Assembly (NCBI RefSeq): GCF_900115775.1
Contig: NZ_FOXS01000001.1
Coordinates: forward strand, 1,426,001-1,490,000
Length of the DNA: 64,000 bases
From: Hymenobacter arizonensis
GTDB taxonomy: Bacteria; Bacteroidota; Bacteroidia; Cytophagales; Hymenobacteraceae
Reading direction: 5' to 3'
The notes beneath the pieces were generated by a model. The model was given only the letters and a program-made list of their open reading frames with translations. It was not told the DNA's origin and made no database searches. Both the position numbers and the translations under genes were made by a program. Of this stretch, positions 25,915 to 34,429 are shown in pieces; within the stretch, counting starts at the first letter, position 1, and the number at the start of each line of letters is the position of its first letter.

Positions 25915-26382
25915 ATGGACTGGCTGCAAGCCGTGAAGGACCCGGAAATACCGACCATCTCGCTCATCGATCTGGGCGTGGTGCGCCGGGTAGAGCAGGA
26001 TGAGCACACGGGCAAGGTGACCGTGGAACTCACGCCCACTTTCGCTGGTTGCCCGGCCATGGACTACATGAAGCGTGACGTAGAGCGCACCTTATTAGCC
26101 CACGGCGTGCCAGCAGTTGAAGTCAACATCAGCATGCGCGAGGCCTGGACCTCCGACATGCTCACCGAAGCCGGCCGGCAGGCCCTGCGCCAGCACAAGC
26201 TGTCGCCCCCGCCGGTACTTGGCAACCAGGTGCTTGACCTTGATTTTCTGGAGTACGCCGAGTGCCCCAACTGCAACGGCAACAATACAGAGCTCCGTAC
26301 GCCGTTTGGGGCTACGTTGTGCCGGGCCGTGCACTATTGCCACGACTGCCGCCAGCTTTTTGAGCAATTCAAGCCCGTGTAG
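25915..26382 (+). CDS. paaD: Phenylacetate catabolism protein PaaD (MIP18/DUF59 family)
   Basis: 155 residues from ATG 25915. The frame extends upstream to 25837, but those codons encode the inverted repeat, so the shorter start is preferred and aligns with E. coli PaaD. The N-terminal DUF59/MIP18 domain has VKDPEIPTISLIDLGVV and FAGCPAMDYMKRDVE. The C-terminus has four Cys in a zinc- or Fe-S-type arrangement (CPNCNGNN..., CRAVHYCHDCRQLF). PaaD is thought to help assemble the metal or Fe-S centres of the epoxidase system, probably that of PaaE. Last gene of this paa run. Confidence 0.92.
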   Translation: MDWLQAVKDPEIPTISLIDLGVVRRVEQDEHTGKVTVELTPTFAGCPAMDYMKRDVERTLLAHGVPAVEVNISMREAWTSDMLTEAGRQALRQHKLSPPPVLGNQVLDLDFLEYAECPNCNGNNTELRTPFGATLCRAVHYCHDCRQLFEQFKPV

Positions 26383-26424
26383 AGTTATTGCACCCGCTGT
26401 TTCACCCATTTGTGTTTACCCTTG

Positions 26425-27045
26425 ATGGCTACCTCTTTGATTCCTACCGTTAAGTCCGCAGTTGTTGTTCTGCTGATTCTCACGGCCTGCGCGGCCTCAT
26501 GCAAGCGCGACAGCAGCAAAAGCGCTGTGATGGACCCGGCCTCCAAGGCTGCAGTAAAAACCCAATTTGACGTGCTCCGCGATTCCGTGGACCTCAAATG
26601 GCGCAACATGACTGAGAGCGACGACCAGAAAATTGGCGTTACGGGCTTGCTCCTGCGCGAGCTCAAAAGCCAGCCCGGTGCCAATACTGCGCAGCTGCAG
26701 GGCCTGGAAAAGGCCAATACTCGCCTCAAAGTTCGCCGCTACACCCAGCAAACCATGGCCAGCTCCGACCTGATTGACCAGTACGACGCAGCCCAGGACT
26801 CCCTGTTTCGGGTGCTCCTGCCCGTGGCGGCGCCCGACGGCAACGCCCCTACTGAAAACGCTCGCAACTTCGTGGAAGGTCTGCAGCAACTCGACGCGGG
26901 GGTAGTTGGCTTCCGCGTGCAGTACGACCGCGCCGCTCAGCAGTACAACAACTACCTGAAGCTGCACCAAGCCGAACTGCAATCGTTGGGCGGCAAATAT
27001 GCTCAAATCAAGCCCTTGCCTTTATTCACGCTCGGCGCTCAATAA
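26425..27045 (+). CDS. Helical lipoprotein of unknown function
   Basis: 206 residues from ATG 26425. Lipoprotein signal peptide with two candidate Cys (LTACAASC). The rest is predicted helical with heptad patterns and many Gln/Leu/Lys. The end (YNNYLKLHQAELQSLGGKYAQIKPLPLF) faintly resembles the LemA C-terminus, but I would not name it LemA. It lies 43 bases after paaD on the same strand, so it could be read together with the paa genes; a role in that pathway is not suggested by the protein itself. A strong terminator follows. Confidence 0.7.
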   Translation: MATSLIPTVKSAVVVLLILTACAASCKRDSSKSAVMDPASKAAVKTQFDVLRDSVDLKWRNMTESDDQKIGVTGLLLRELKSQPGANTAQLQGLEKANTRLKVRRYTQQTMASSDLIDQYDAAQDSLFRVLLPVAAPDGNAPTENARNFVEGLQQLDAGVVGFRVQYDRAAQQYNNYLKLHQAELQSLGGKYAQIKPLPLFTLGAQ

Positions 27046-27068
27046 CCTCATACCTCAAGCATAGCACT

Positions 27069-27100
27069 AAGGGCCGGCAGACATGCCGGCCCTTTTCTTT
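27069..27100 (+). terminator. Rho-independent terminator
   Basis: Stem AAGGGCCGGCA / TGCCGGCCCTT followed by TTCTTTT, 24 bases after the helical-lipoprotein stop. It closes the paaABCD-lipoprotein run. Confidence 0.9.
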
Positions 27101-27173
27101 TGAACGTGATGCAACCCCTGAACTAATGAACCGGTCAACCGCAAAAGCACCCACACTTCAAGCACCTAACGCT

Positions 27174-27542
27174 ATGCGAAATCGCTTCTCTTCTAAGTTG
27201 TTGACCCTTTTTAAATTGGCTGTCGTTGCTGGGATGGCCGGTTGCGCTTCCAAAGAAGACATTAGCCCTAAAGGGTCGTGTGCCACGGCTGCTACTGTGC
27301 GGCTTTGCTACGGCAGAACGGCCGCTTGCCCCACCGAGCATACCACGCTGGAGTTAACCAATGGCAAGCGTTTGCGTCCGTCGGGCAAAGTTTGGCGAGC
27401 GTATTTGCCCAAGCAAAGAGAAGGACAGGTGCTGTCCATCAGCTATAATTTGGTGCAGCAAGGCTCGTCCGACAACGCAGAAAGCCCTCTGGTGACGCTC
27501 ACTTGTTTAGAAGAAATGGTTTTGAGATGTGGTAATATGTAA
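27174..27542 (+). CDS. Small Cys-containing lipoprotein, unknown
   Basis: 122 residues from ATG 27174 (an in-frame ATG at 27126 would add 16 residues before the signal). Lipobox GMAGC after a basic, hydrophobic signal peptide. The mature part has four or five Cys (VRLCYGRTAACP, VTLTCLEEMVLRCGNM) and a beta-rich pattern around GKVWRAYLPKQREGQVLSISYNLV. No family recognised. Base composition is slightly lower in GC than its neighbours. Flanked on both sides by strong terminators, so it is a single-gene unit. Confidence 0.65.
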   Translation: MRNRFSSKLLTLFKLAVVAGMAGCASKEDISPKGSCATAATVRLCYGRTAACPTEHTTLELTNGKRLRPSGKVWRAYLPKQREGQVLSISYNLVQQGSSDNAESPLVTLTCLEEMVLRCGNM

Positions 27543-27544
27543 AA

Positions 27545-27587
27545 GCAAAAGAGCCCCCGCGTTTCTATACGCGGGGGCTCTTTTGCC
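27545..27587. terminator. Bidirectional rho-independent terminator
   Basis: Stem AAAAGAGCCCCCGCG / CGCGGGGGCTCTTTT with a short loop, A-rich on the left and T-rich on the right. It serves the small lipoprotein and the convergent M3 peptidase gene. Confidence 0.93.
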
Positions 27588-27609
27588 TAAAACAGGATGA
27601 ACAGCTCGA

Positions 27610-29352
27610 CTACAGCGCGGCCATTTCCTCTCGCACGAAGTCGGCCAGGGTGCGCAGGTAATCGGTGCTGAAGTCGAAGCGGATGCCCGCGGCGGCGTAA
27701 ATCTGCCCAATGGGGGCGGTGTAGCCCAGGGCCAGCGCACGCTTGTAAGCAGCCAGGCCCTCGGCGGGGTTCTGGCGGTAGTTGCGCCATACGGCAATGG
27801 CGCCGAGCTGGGCCATGGCGTATTCAATGTAGTAGAACGGCACTTCGTAGAGGTGCAGCTGCTTCTGCCACAGGAAAGGCTTGAAGTTTTCCAGGCCATT
27901 CCAGTCCACGGTGCGCTGGTTGAACTGGTCGAAAATCTCCACCCAGCACGCATGGCGCTCGGCCTCAGTGTGGTTGGGGTTTTCGTAAATCCAGTGCTGA
28001 AACTTGTCTACCGTAGCTACCCAGGGGAAAGTTTCGAGCACGCTTTCGAGGTGGGTTTTCTTGGCCCGGCGCAGGTCCTCGGCGTCCGGGAAGAACACGT
28101 GCCACTGGTCCATGCTCATAAGCTCCATGCTCATTGAGGCCAACTCGGCTACTTCGGACGGTGGGTGCTTGTCGGCGCCCAACGGCAGGCCGCGGGTGAG
28201 GAAGGAATGCACAGCGTGGCCGCCTTCGTGCAGCATGGTTACCACGTCGCGCAGGCTGCTGGTGGCGTTCATGAAGATGAAGGGCACGCCCGTTTCGTCC
28301 AGCGGGTAGTTGTAGCCACCAGGGGCTTTGCCTTTGCGGCTTTCCAGGTCGAGGTGGCCCATCTGGCGCATGGTGCGCAGGCAGTCGCCCAGGTAGGAAT
28401 CCAGGTTATGGAAAACGGTGATGGTTTTTTCCAGCAGCTCCTCGCCCGTGCCGAAGGGCAGCAGCGGGGGCTGCCCGCTGGGGTCCACGTCGAGGTCCCA
28501 GGGGCGCAGGGCAGGCAGGTTGAGGTCTTGCCGACGCTCCAGGTCGAAGTCATCGATGAGCGGCACCACCGTCTCGCGAATGGCGCGGTGGAAGTCAAAG
28601 CAGTCCTGCGGGGTATAGTCGAACCGGCCCAGGGCGGCAAACATGTAGTCGCGGAAATTGCTGAAACCGGCATTTAGGGCCACTTGGTTGCGCAGGCCCA
28701 CAAGCTCAGTGAAGAGTTGGTCGAGTGGTTTGGAATCCTGCAGGCGGCGCGCCTGAATGGCGCGCCAGGCCGTTTCACGCACGGCCCGGTCGGGGTTTTT
28801 GAGGCGGTCGGCAGCCTGGGGCAGCGTTAGCTCCTGGCCGTCTAGGGTCACGTTCATAGCGCCCACCGTGGCGGCGTACTGCTGCTGCTTGGTGCTGATT
28901 TCGGTTTTGAGCGGTATGTTCTCAACCCGATAAATCTCCGATGCCCGGCGCACCGAACGCAGAAACACCCCGTAGCGCCGCTCGTCGAGCCCGGCCAGGT
29001 GCGGCGAGGCCAGCATCTTTTCATTCAGGGCGTGGTCGTAGGGCGCCACTTGGGGCTCTACCTCGTTCACGAAGTACTGGAAGGCTTCGGCCCGGGTGCC
29101 ATCCTGCGTGTCGCAGGTCATGCGAATGTAGCGCCACGCCAGGTCCTCGCTGAGCACCGATTCCAGTTCGGAACGGTCGAGCAGCCAGCGCTCCAGCTCG
29201 GCCGGGGTGTACACCGGCCGGTCTTGCAGCTCCTGAAAAAAGGGCTCGATAGCGGCCCAGTCGGTTACAATGAAATCCTCGGGCAGATACTGGCGCGGCG
29301 GCCGGCTGGTATCGGTAGCCGACTCGGCAGTAGGTTCAGCAATTAACGTCAT
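27610..29352 (-). CDS. M3-family oligoendopeptidase (PepF-like)
   Basis: 580 residues without a signal peptide, so cytoplasmic. The zinc site is HEGGH in TMLHEGGHAVHSFL, with the third ligand Glu downstream in EVAELASMSMELM. These are typical of M3 oligoendopeptidase F-type enzymes, which trim peptides of about 5-20 residues. The C-terminus (YYIEYAMAQLGAIAVWRNYR, ALGYTAPIGQIYAAAGIRF) is also characteristic. Length fits the family (~565-600). It lies on the same strand downstream of paaE, separated by a repeat-bearing gap; linkage to phenylacetate use is not evident. Confidence 0.93.
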   Translation of the reverse strand: MTLIAEPTAESATDTSRPPRQYLPEDFIVTDWAAIEPFFQELQDRPVYTPAELERWLLDRSELESVLSEDLAWRYIRMTCDTQDGTRAEAFQYFVNEVEPQVAPYDHALNEKMLASPHLAGLDERRYGVFLRSVRRASEIYRVENIPLKTEISTKQQQYAATVGAMNVTLDGQELTLPQAADRLKNPDRAVRETAWRAIQARRLQDSKPLDQLFTELVGLRNQVALNAGFSNFRDYMFAALGRFDYTPQDCFDFHRAIRETVVPLIDDFDLERRQDLNLPALRPWDLDVDPSGQPPLLPFGTGEELLEKTITVFHNLDSYLGDCLRTMRQMGHLDLESRKGKAPGGYNYPLDETGVPFIFMNATSSLRDVVTMLHEGGHAVHSFLTRGLPLGADKHPPSEVAELASMSMELMSMDQWHVFFPDAEDLRRAKKTHLESVLETFPWVATVDKFQHWIYENPNHTEAERHACWVEIFDQFNQRTVDWNGLENFKPFLWQKQLHLYEVPFYYIEYAMAQLGAIAVWRNYRQNPAEGLAAYKRALALGYTAPIGQIYAAAGIRFDFSTDYLRTLADFVREEMAAL

Positions 29353-29438
29353 AATACAATAGTAGTAGAAGGAACTCGGGTAACAGGTGCCTTGGCCACA
29401 GCCTTTGCTTTACGAAGCAAACCATGCGCCGGACGGAA

Positions 29439-29526
29439 AATAAGTTAAAAGTTATGGGTTAGGGTAAAGGCGCCCTTGCTGTGTGCCACAGGCTCACCTC
29501 CCTCCTGCTTTTAACTCTTAACTCAG
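29439..29526. repeat. AGTTAAAAGTTATG-type inverted repeat (copy 1)
   Basis: Imperfect arms near 29439-29463 and 29507-29526, 4 bases from the paaE stop. Similar in sequence to the repeat between iscS and iscU (53552-53649). Confidence 0.6.
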
Positions 29527-29530
29527 TTGC

Positions 29531-30634
29531 CTATCCGATTTCAATCACCACGTCGTCGGTCATGGGGTGGCCCACGCAAGTCAGGATGTAGCCTTGCTTC
29601 ATTTCGGAATCGGAAAGTCCTTCGCGCTCATCCAAATGCACCTTGCCGCTGAGGCACTTGCCGCGGCAGGCGGTGCAAAGGCCGGCCTGGCAGGAATACG
29701 GCAAGTCGATGTCCTGGTCCAAGGCCGTTTCGAGAATGGTTTTGCCAGTCGGCACCTCGATGATGTATTCACTGCCTTCGTACTGAAGCGTCACGCTGCG
29801 GGTGGCCTTGGTGTCGTCGGCGGGGCTGGTCGATACGTCGCCGTGGCCGCTGGGCGGGCCGGCAATGGCCTCGGCCGTGTCGCCGCTGGCCACGAAGCTT
29901 TCGCGGCGAATCCGGGACTCGGGCACGTTCAGCAAGTCGAGGGCGGCGCGGGCCTCCACCATCAGGCCTTCGGGGCCGCACATGAAGTACTCGGCCTGCT
30001 CGGCCGGAAACTGGTGGCGCTGCTCCAGAATGCGCAGCATCATGGTGCGGTTGAGGCGGCCGCTGTGGCGGTGGGCGCCACCCGGGTTCAGGGGTTGGCT
30101 AAACACGTGCTCTACCTGCAAGTGGCCGCCGGAGGAGGCCTCCAGCTCGGCGAGCTGCTTCTGGAAAATCACCGATTCCTCGTTGCGGTTGCCATATATC
30201 AGCAGCACGTGGCTATTGGGCTCGGTCTTCAGCACGGCTTTGAGCATGGACATGAGCGGGGTGATGCCCGAGCCGGCCCCAATGAGTACCAGTGAGCGGG
30301 CTGCTTTGGGACTGGGGCTGAGGGTGAAGTTGCCCAAGGGCTCCATCACTTCCAGCTGCTGACCAACCTTCACCGTGTCTAGTAAGTAGTTGCTTACTAG
30401 GCCGCCCGTCACGCGCTTCACCGTCACGGATAGGCGCGGGGCCTCGTGCGGTGTGCTGCTGAGGGAGTAGGCGCGGCGCTCTTTTTTGCCACCCGGGCCG
30501 CAGGGCAGAATGAGCGTGAGGAACTGGCCCGGCCGACAAGAAATGGCCGCCCGGTCGGGTCGCTCTAAGTGAATGGTAACGGAATCGGCGGTTTCCTGGG
30601 TCAGCTCAACTACGGTCAGCGTTTGGTAACTCAT
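29531..30634 (-). CDS. paaE: Phenylacetyl-CoA epoxidase reductase subunit PaaE
   Basis: 367 residues. PaaE passes electrons from NADPH through FAD and a 2Fe-2S cluster to the PaaA di-iron site. FAD domain: RPGQFL and RRAYSLSS (residues about 35-62). NAD(P) domain: LIGAGSGITPLMSML near 116. The C-terminal plant-type ferredoxin domain has C-x4-C-x2-C in SCQAGLCTAC and the fourth Cys in YILTCVGHP. The order FNR-then-ferredoxin and the length match PaaE. It is about 3 kb away from paaABCD and on the opposite strand, without a visible PaaR-type palindrome upstream. Confidence 0.9.
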   Translation of the reverse strand: MSYQTLTVVELTQETADSVTIHLERPDRAAISCRPGQFLTLILPCGPGGKKERRAYSLSSTPHEAPRLSVTVKRVTGGLVSNYLLDTVKVGQQLEVMEPLGNFTLSPSPKAARSLVLIGAGSGITPLMSMLKAVLKTEPNSHVLLIYGNRNEESVIFQKQLAELEASSGGHLQVEHVFSQPLNPGGAHRHSGRLNRTMMLRILEQRHQFPAEQAEYFMCGPEGLMVEARAALDLLNVPESRIRRESFVASGDTAEAIAGPPSGHGDVSTSPADDTKATRSVTLQYEGSEYIIEVPTGKTILETALDQDIDLPYSCQAGLCTACRGKCLSGKVHLDEREGLSDSEMKQGYILTCVGHPMTDDVVIEIG

Positions 30635-30866
30635 GCGGGGGAATGGTGGTGTGGGAATTTTACGTATAAACGCAGCCTTTCAGGTTCCCGAACTTTATAA
30701 ATGACAAAAATTTAACCGGCACCCGTTGCACGAGTGGCCCGGCTTCGGCCGCAAAGGTAACTTGCCGCCGCGGCTGCCATCTAACAGCTAACTCCGGGAA
30801 ACTGTTGAATGAGCCCCGCCGCATTTTCAAGGTTCAATTTCCCTTTCGATTATCGCCCCTCAACCC

Positions 30867-31556
30867 TTGCCACTCGCCTCCCTCCTGCGCCAGCACCAAA
30901 CCGAGTTTGGTCCCGTTTTGCCCGTCGACCTGAACGGCTCCGACGTTGTTCGCCTCGATTTGACCGACAACAACCCCATGATTTGCCACGCCGACCTACG
31001 CGACACGGCTGCTTTCGAAACAGTGGTAAATGCCATGCTGGCCGAGAAAAACGCCCGCATTGGCGTTGGTGGCTACCTGGAAAACCGGGTTATCTATCGC
31101 CGCAGCCAGCATTTTGGCCCCGGTGCCCAGGAAGAAGCGCGCTCCCTGCATTTGGGCGTCGATGTTTGGATGGCTGCTGGCACCCCCGTTTTGGCGCCGC
31201 TGGCGGCCCGGGTTCACAGCCTGGCCGATAACGCCACCTACGGCGACTACGGCATCACCGTAATTCTGCAGCACGAACTGGACGGCACCACTTTCTACAG
31301 CCTCTACGGCCACCTTAGCCGCCTGGAATGGACAGCGCTGCGGGTGGGCCAAGAGTTAGTGAAAGGTCAGGCATTCGCCTCCGTGGGCCCGTATCCGGAA
31401 AATGGCGACTGGCCGCCGCACCTGCATTTTCAGCTAATTGCCGACATGCAAGGACGCGTGGGCGATTTTCCCGGGGTGGCCCGGCCCAGCGAGCGGGAAG
31501 CCTGGGCCTCGCTGTGCCCCGACCCCAATATTGTGCTGCAATGCCAGCTTATCTGA
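30867..31556 (+). CDS. M23-family (LytM-like) peptidase domain protein
   Basis: About 229 residues. The frame has no upstream ATG; the likely start is TTG at 30867 (or ATT 30849), so the exact N-terminus is uncertain. The LytM/M23 zinc site is visible as HLGVDVWMAAGTPV (His and Asp ligands), with a second site HLHFQL near residue 188 and YGHLS before it. Such enzymes cleave peptidoglycan cross-links or act as activators. No signal peptide can be seen with this start, which is unusual for an envelope hydrolase and may mean a cytosolic member or a wrong start. The stop (31554-31556) directly adjoins repeat copy 2. Confidence 0.82.
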   Translation: MPLASLLRQHQTEFGPVLPVDLNGSDVVRLDLTDNNPMICHADLRDTAAFETVVNAMLAEKNARIGVGGYLENRVIYRRSQHFGPGAQEEARSLHLGVDVWMAAGTPVLAPLAARVHSLADNATYGDYGITVILQHELDGTTFYSLYGHLSRLEWTALRVGQELVKGQAFASVGPYPENGDWPPHLHFQLIADMQGRVGDFPGVARPSEREAWASLCPDPNIVLQCQLI

Positions 31557-31749
31557 ACCACGGATTCCTCCGGATTTTTCGGATTGCACGGATTTTGTAG
31601 ACAACACTAGAGTTTCTCTTGCATCAGCGAGCAGCATTACTGGACAACAGAAAGGGCCACTCAAATGAGTGGCCCTTTTGCTTTTAACGCATTAAAATCA
31701 ACCATCTACAGAATCCGTGCAATCCGAAAAATCCGCACGAATCCGTGGT
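31557..31749. repeat. CGGATT-periodic inverted repeat with internal terminator (copy 2)
   Basis: Arms 31557-31598 and 31708-31749 (42 bases) match those of 16154-16340. The left arm begins on the base after the M23 stop codon; the right arm ends 7 bases from the stop of the convergent permease. Terminator inside at 31651-31680. Confidence 0.93.
31651..31680. terminator. Rho-independent terminator inside repeat copy 2
   Basis: Stem AAAGGGCCACTC / GAGTGGCCCTTT with loop AAAT. Compared with copy 1, the closing pairs changed on both sides (GGG with CCC), so pairing is kept. Confidence 0.88.
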
Positions 31750-31756
31750 TCAGACA

Positions 31757-32980
31757 TCAATCGAACTTGATAGCCACCACTGGCTTAATCCGCGCAATGA
31801 GGTAGGTGGGAATCAGCACGGCCAGCAGAGAGGCTGCAAACGTGGCAACGTTGAGAATAATCAACATTTTAGGGTCCCAGGAAATCGGCACCCGGTCCAT
31901 ATAGTAGTTCTCGGGGTCGAGCGGAATGATGTGGAAGTAGTATTGCAAAGCACAGAAACCCACGGCAATTACATTTCCAATGAGCATGCCCCGCACCGTG
32001 AGTGAAAGCCCTCGGAAAAAGAACATCCGGCGAATCTGATTATCCGTGGCGCCCAGCGCTTTCAGAATGCCAATCATGTTGGTGCGCTCCAGAATCATGA
32101 TAAAAATGGTGGCGACCATGTTGAAGGTGGCCACAAAAATTATCAGCAGCAGAAAGATGATGACGTTGCGGTTAAGCAGCTGCAGCCAGTCGAATAGCTG
32201 GGCGTATTGGTCGGTAATTTTATCGATTTTGAGGTCGTAGGGCAGGTTTTCGTAGAACGCGTCGGCCGTGCGGTCCAGGGTGGTAAAGTCTTTCAGCACC
32301 ACTTCCATGCCCCCAATGAGGGAGTCGGGCCAGGCGGGCGAATTCAGCTCGCGAATTTGCCGAATGTCACCGATGACATACACTTCGTCAAACTCGTCGA
32401 GACCCGTGGAATAGATTCCGCTAACCCGAAACTGGCGAATGCGCGGCGGGTTCTGAATGAAGTAGAACAAGGCTTTGTCGCCGACAACCAGGCGCAGCTT
32501 GTCGGCCACCTTGCGCGATACCAGCACGTCGTCGCTGGCGGCCGAGTCGGGGAAGCTGAGGAATTTCCCGTTCTTCAGGTTCTCGCGCATGGGCGAGGGC
32601 CCGTCGGTTTCGGAGATGCCTTTTAGCACCACGCCCAGCACTTCGTCCTTGGTTTTGATGATGGCCGTTTTGACGGCAAAGGGCTGCGTGGACTTTACTT
32701 CCGGAAACTCGTGCAGCTGCTTTACCAGCCGAGGGCTGCCAATGGGAGCCACCTCTAACGAATTGTTGGTGTCGTAGCGCGAGATTTGCAGGTGCGAGCC
32801 AAACGAGAAAATCTTATTTTGAATCTCGTTGCGAAAACCTTGCAGGATGGCAAACGACACTACCATCACCGCCAAACCCATGGCAATGCTGATGATGGCT
32901 ATTTTTGTGACCGACGAGGTGAACGAACCGGAATCGGCTCCTCCGTCAATCTTCTGAGAAATGTAGCGGGCGACATTCAT
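31757..32980 (-). CDS. ABC transporter permease, LolC/LolE (FtsX) type
   Basis: 407 residues, the usual LolC/LolE length. An N-terminal membrane helix (ISIAMGLAVMVVSFAIL, about 29-46) is followed by a ~220-residue periplasmic MacB-PCD-like domain and three C-terminal membrane helices of the FtsX type (FLLLIIFVATFNMVATIFIMIL; MIGILKALGATDNQIRRMFF is the conserved coupling segment). LolC/E releases lipoproteins from the inner membrane for outer-membrane sorting, which fits the many lipoproteins nearby. The partner ATPase LolD is not in the window. Other MacB-like exporters remain possible. Confidence 0.85.
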   Translation of the reverse strand: MNVARYISQKIDGGADSGSFTSSVTKIAIISIAMGLAVMVVSFAILQGFRNEIQNKIFSFGSHLQISRYDTNNSLEVAPIGSPRLVKQLHEFPEVKSTQPFAVKTAIIKTKDEVLGVVLKGISETDGPSPMRENLKNGKFLSFPDSAASDDVLVSRKVADKLRLVVGDKALFYFIQNPPRIRQFRVSGIYSTGLDEFDEVYVIGDIRQIRELNSPAWPDSLIGGMEVVLKDFTTLDRTADAFYENLPYDLKIDKITDQYAQLFDWLQLLNRNVIIFLLLIIFVATFNMVATIFIMILERTNMIGILKALGATDNQIRRMFFFRGLSLTVRGMLIGNVIAVGFCALQYYFHIIPLDPENYYMDRVPISWDPKMLIILNVATFAASLLAVLIPTYLIARIKPVVAIKFD

Positions 32981-33089
32981 TATTTGACCGTAAAGCTACG
33001 TTTTCAACCGGTATCGGGCACGTTGCCGCTTAGCTTCTCTGGCGCAGCACCCGCCAGCACTGCTTATTTAGCCTTTTCCAACCCCGTTT

Positions 33090-34340
33090 ATGCTCGGTAT
33101 TTCCGCAAAATCCATTTTGTCGCTCCTGCTGGCGCTGCCCACCTGCGGCACTTCGAGCGCCCCGGCCACCACAGCGGCCACCCCACCGGCTGACACTGCC
33201 CAAGCGCGCTCTGCGGCGGACCAAACGCCACCCACAGGGCGCGTTATTGTCGGGGCGGAGCGGCTGGACAACTACCTGCCCCAGCTCAAAAACAAGCGCG
33301 TGGGCCTGGTTATTAACCAGACCTCGCGCGTGGGCAATGCCTTTTTGGTAGATACCCTACGGGCCCGGGGGGTCAACGTGACGGCTATTTTTGCGCCCGA
33401 GCACGGCTTTCGGGGTGAAGAAGCCGACGGGGCCACCATCAAGGATGGCCGCGATGCCCGCAGCGGCGTAGCTGTGCGCTCGGTGTACGGCAAAACCAAA
33501 AAGCCCACCCCGGAAATGCTGGCCGATGTGGACGTGCTGGTGTTCGACATTCAGGACGTGGGCGCGCGTTTTTACACCTTCATCAGCACGATGCACTACG
33601 TAATGGAGGCGGCGGCCGAGCTCAATAAGCCCGTGCTGGTGCTCGACCGCCCTAACCCCAACGGCGACCTCGTGGACGGCCCCATTCTGGAGCCCGCACA
33701 CCAGTCTTTCGTTGGCCTCGACCCGTTGCCCATTGCCCATGGCCTCACGGTGGGCGAGCTGGCCAACATGATAAACGGCGAGAAATGGCTGGCCGGCGGC
33801 AAAACCTGCCAGCTTACTGTGGTGCCCATGGCCACCGGCTACACCCACGCCACGGCCTACCCCCTGCCCGTGCGCCCCTCTCCCAACCTGCCTACCTACC
33901 AGTCGGTGCGGCTCTATCCCAGCATTTGCTTGTTCGAAGGCACCAACGTGAGTGTGGGCCGTGGTACCTCTACGCCGTTCGAAGTTATTGGTAGCCCTTC
34001 GCAGCCATCCTCGCGGCCTTTCTCTTTCACGCCCAAGCCTAACGCAGGCTCGCCTACCCCGCCACTCAACGGCAAGCAGTGCTACGGCCTCAGCCTGACC
34101 GATGCGCCAACCCGCGAATCGTCGGGATTGGTCCTGAAATACCTGCTCGACTTCTATAAGCAAAGTACCGACAAGGCGAATTTTTTCGGCAAGTATTTCG
34201 AGCAGCTCTCGGGCACCAAAGCACTGCGCGAGCAGGTGATAGCCGGAAAGTCAGAAGCCGAAATCCGCGCTTCCTGGGAGCCCGGCCTGGGCAAATTCAA
34301 AACCTTGCGGCGCAAGTATTTGCTGTATCCCGAGCGGTAG
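33090..34340 (+). CDS. DUF1343 / NamZ-like exo-beta-N-acetylmuramidase
   Basis: 416 residues with a signal peptide or short lipoprotein-like leader (LALPTCGTS). DUF1343 signatures: VGLVINQTSRVG, IFAPEHGFRGEEADGA, VFDIQDVGARFYTF, LDRPNPNGDLVDGP and FEGTNVSVGRGT. Characterised members (NamZ) release N-acetylmuramic acid from the non-reducing ends of peptidoglycan fragments; activity here is inferred by family. Length matches. It follows the LolC/E-type gene divergently with a ~110-base gap and precedes fmt on the same strand with a ~90-base gap. Confidence 0.92.
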   Translation: MLGISAKSILSLLLALPTCGTSSAPATTAATPPADTAQARSAADQTPPTGRVIVGAERLDNYLPQLKNKRVGLVINQTSRVGNAFLVDTLRARGVNVTAIFAPEHGFRGEEADGATIKDGRDARSGVAVRSVYGKTKKPTPEMLADVDVLVFDIQDVGARFYTFISTMHYVMEAAAELNKPVLVLDRPNPNGDLVDGPILEPAHQSFVGLDPLPIAHGLTVGELANMINGEKWLAGGKTCQLTVVPMATGYTHATAYPLPVRPSPNLPTYQSVRLYPSICLFEGTNVSVGRGTSTPFEVIGSPSQPSSRPFSFTPKPNAGSPTPPLNGKQCYGLSLTDAPTRESSGLVLKYLLDFYKQSTDKANFFGKYFEQLSGTKALREQVIAGKSEAEIRASWEPGLGKFKTLRRKYLLYPER

Positions 34341-34429
34341 CATTTATTGCTGGCTGTAGGCAGTCAGTCGTCGACCTGCTTGAATAGCTCCGGTAAGGGA
34401 TAAAGAATAAAGTACAACTTAAAAACAGA

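Noticed and set aside
33600..34163. Antisense open frame in the NamZ-like gene
   Set aside because: Shadow of the DUF1343 coding sequence, no family pattern.
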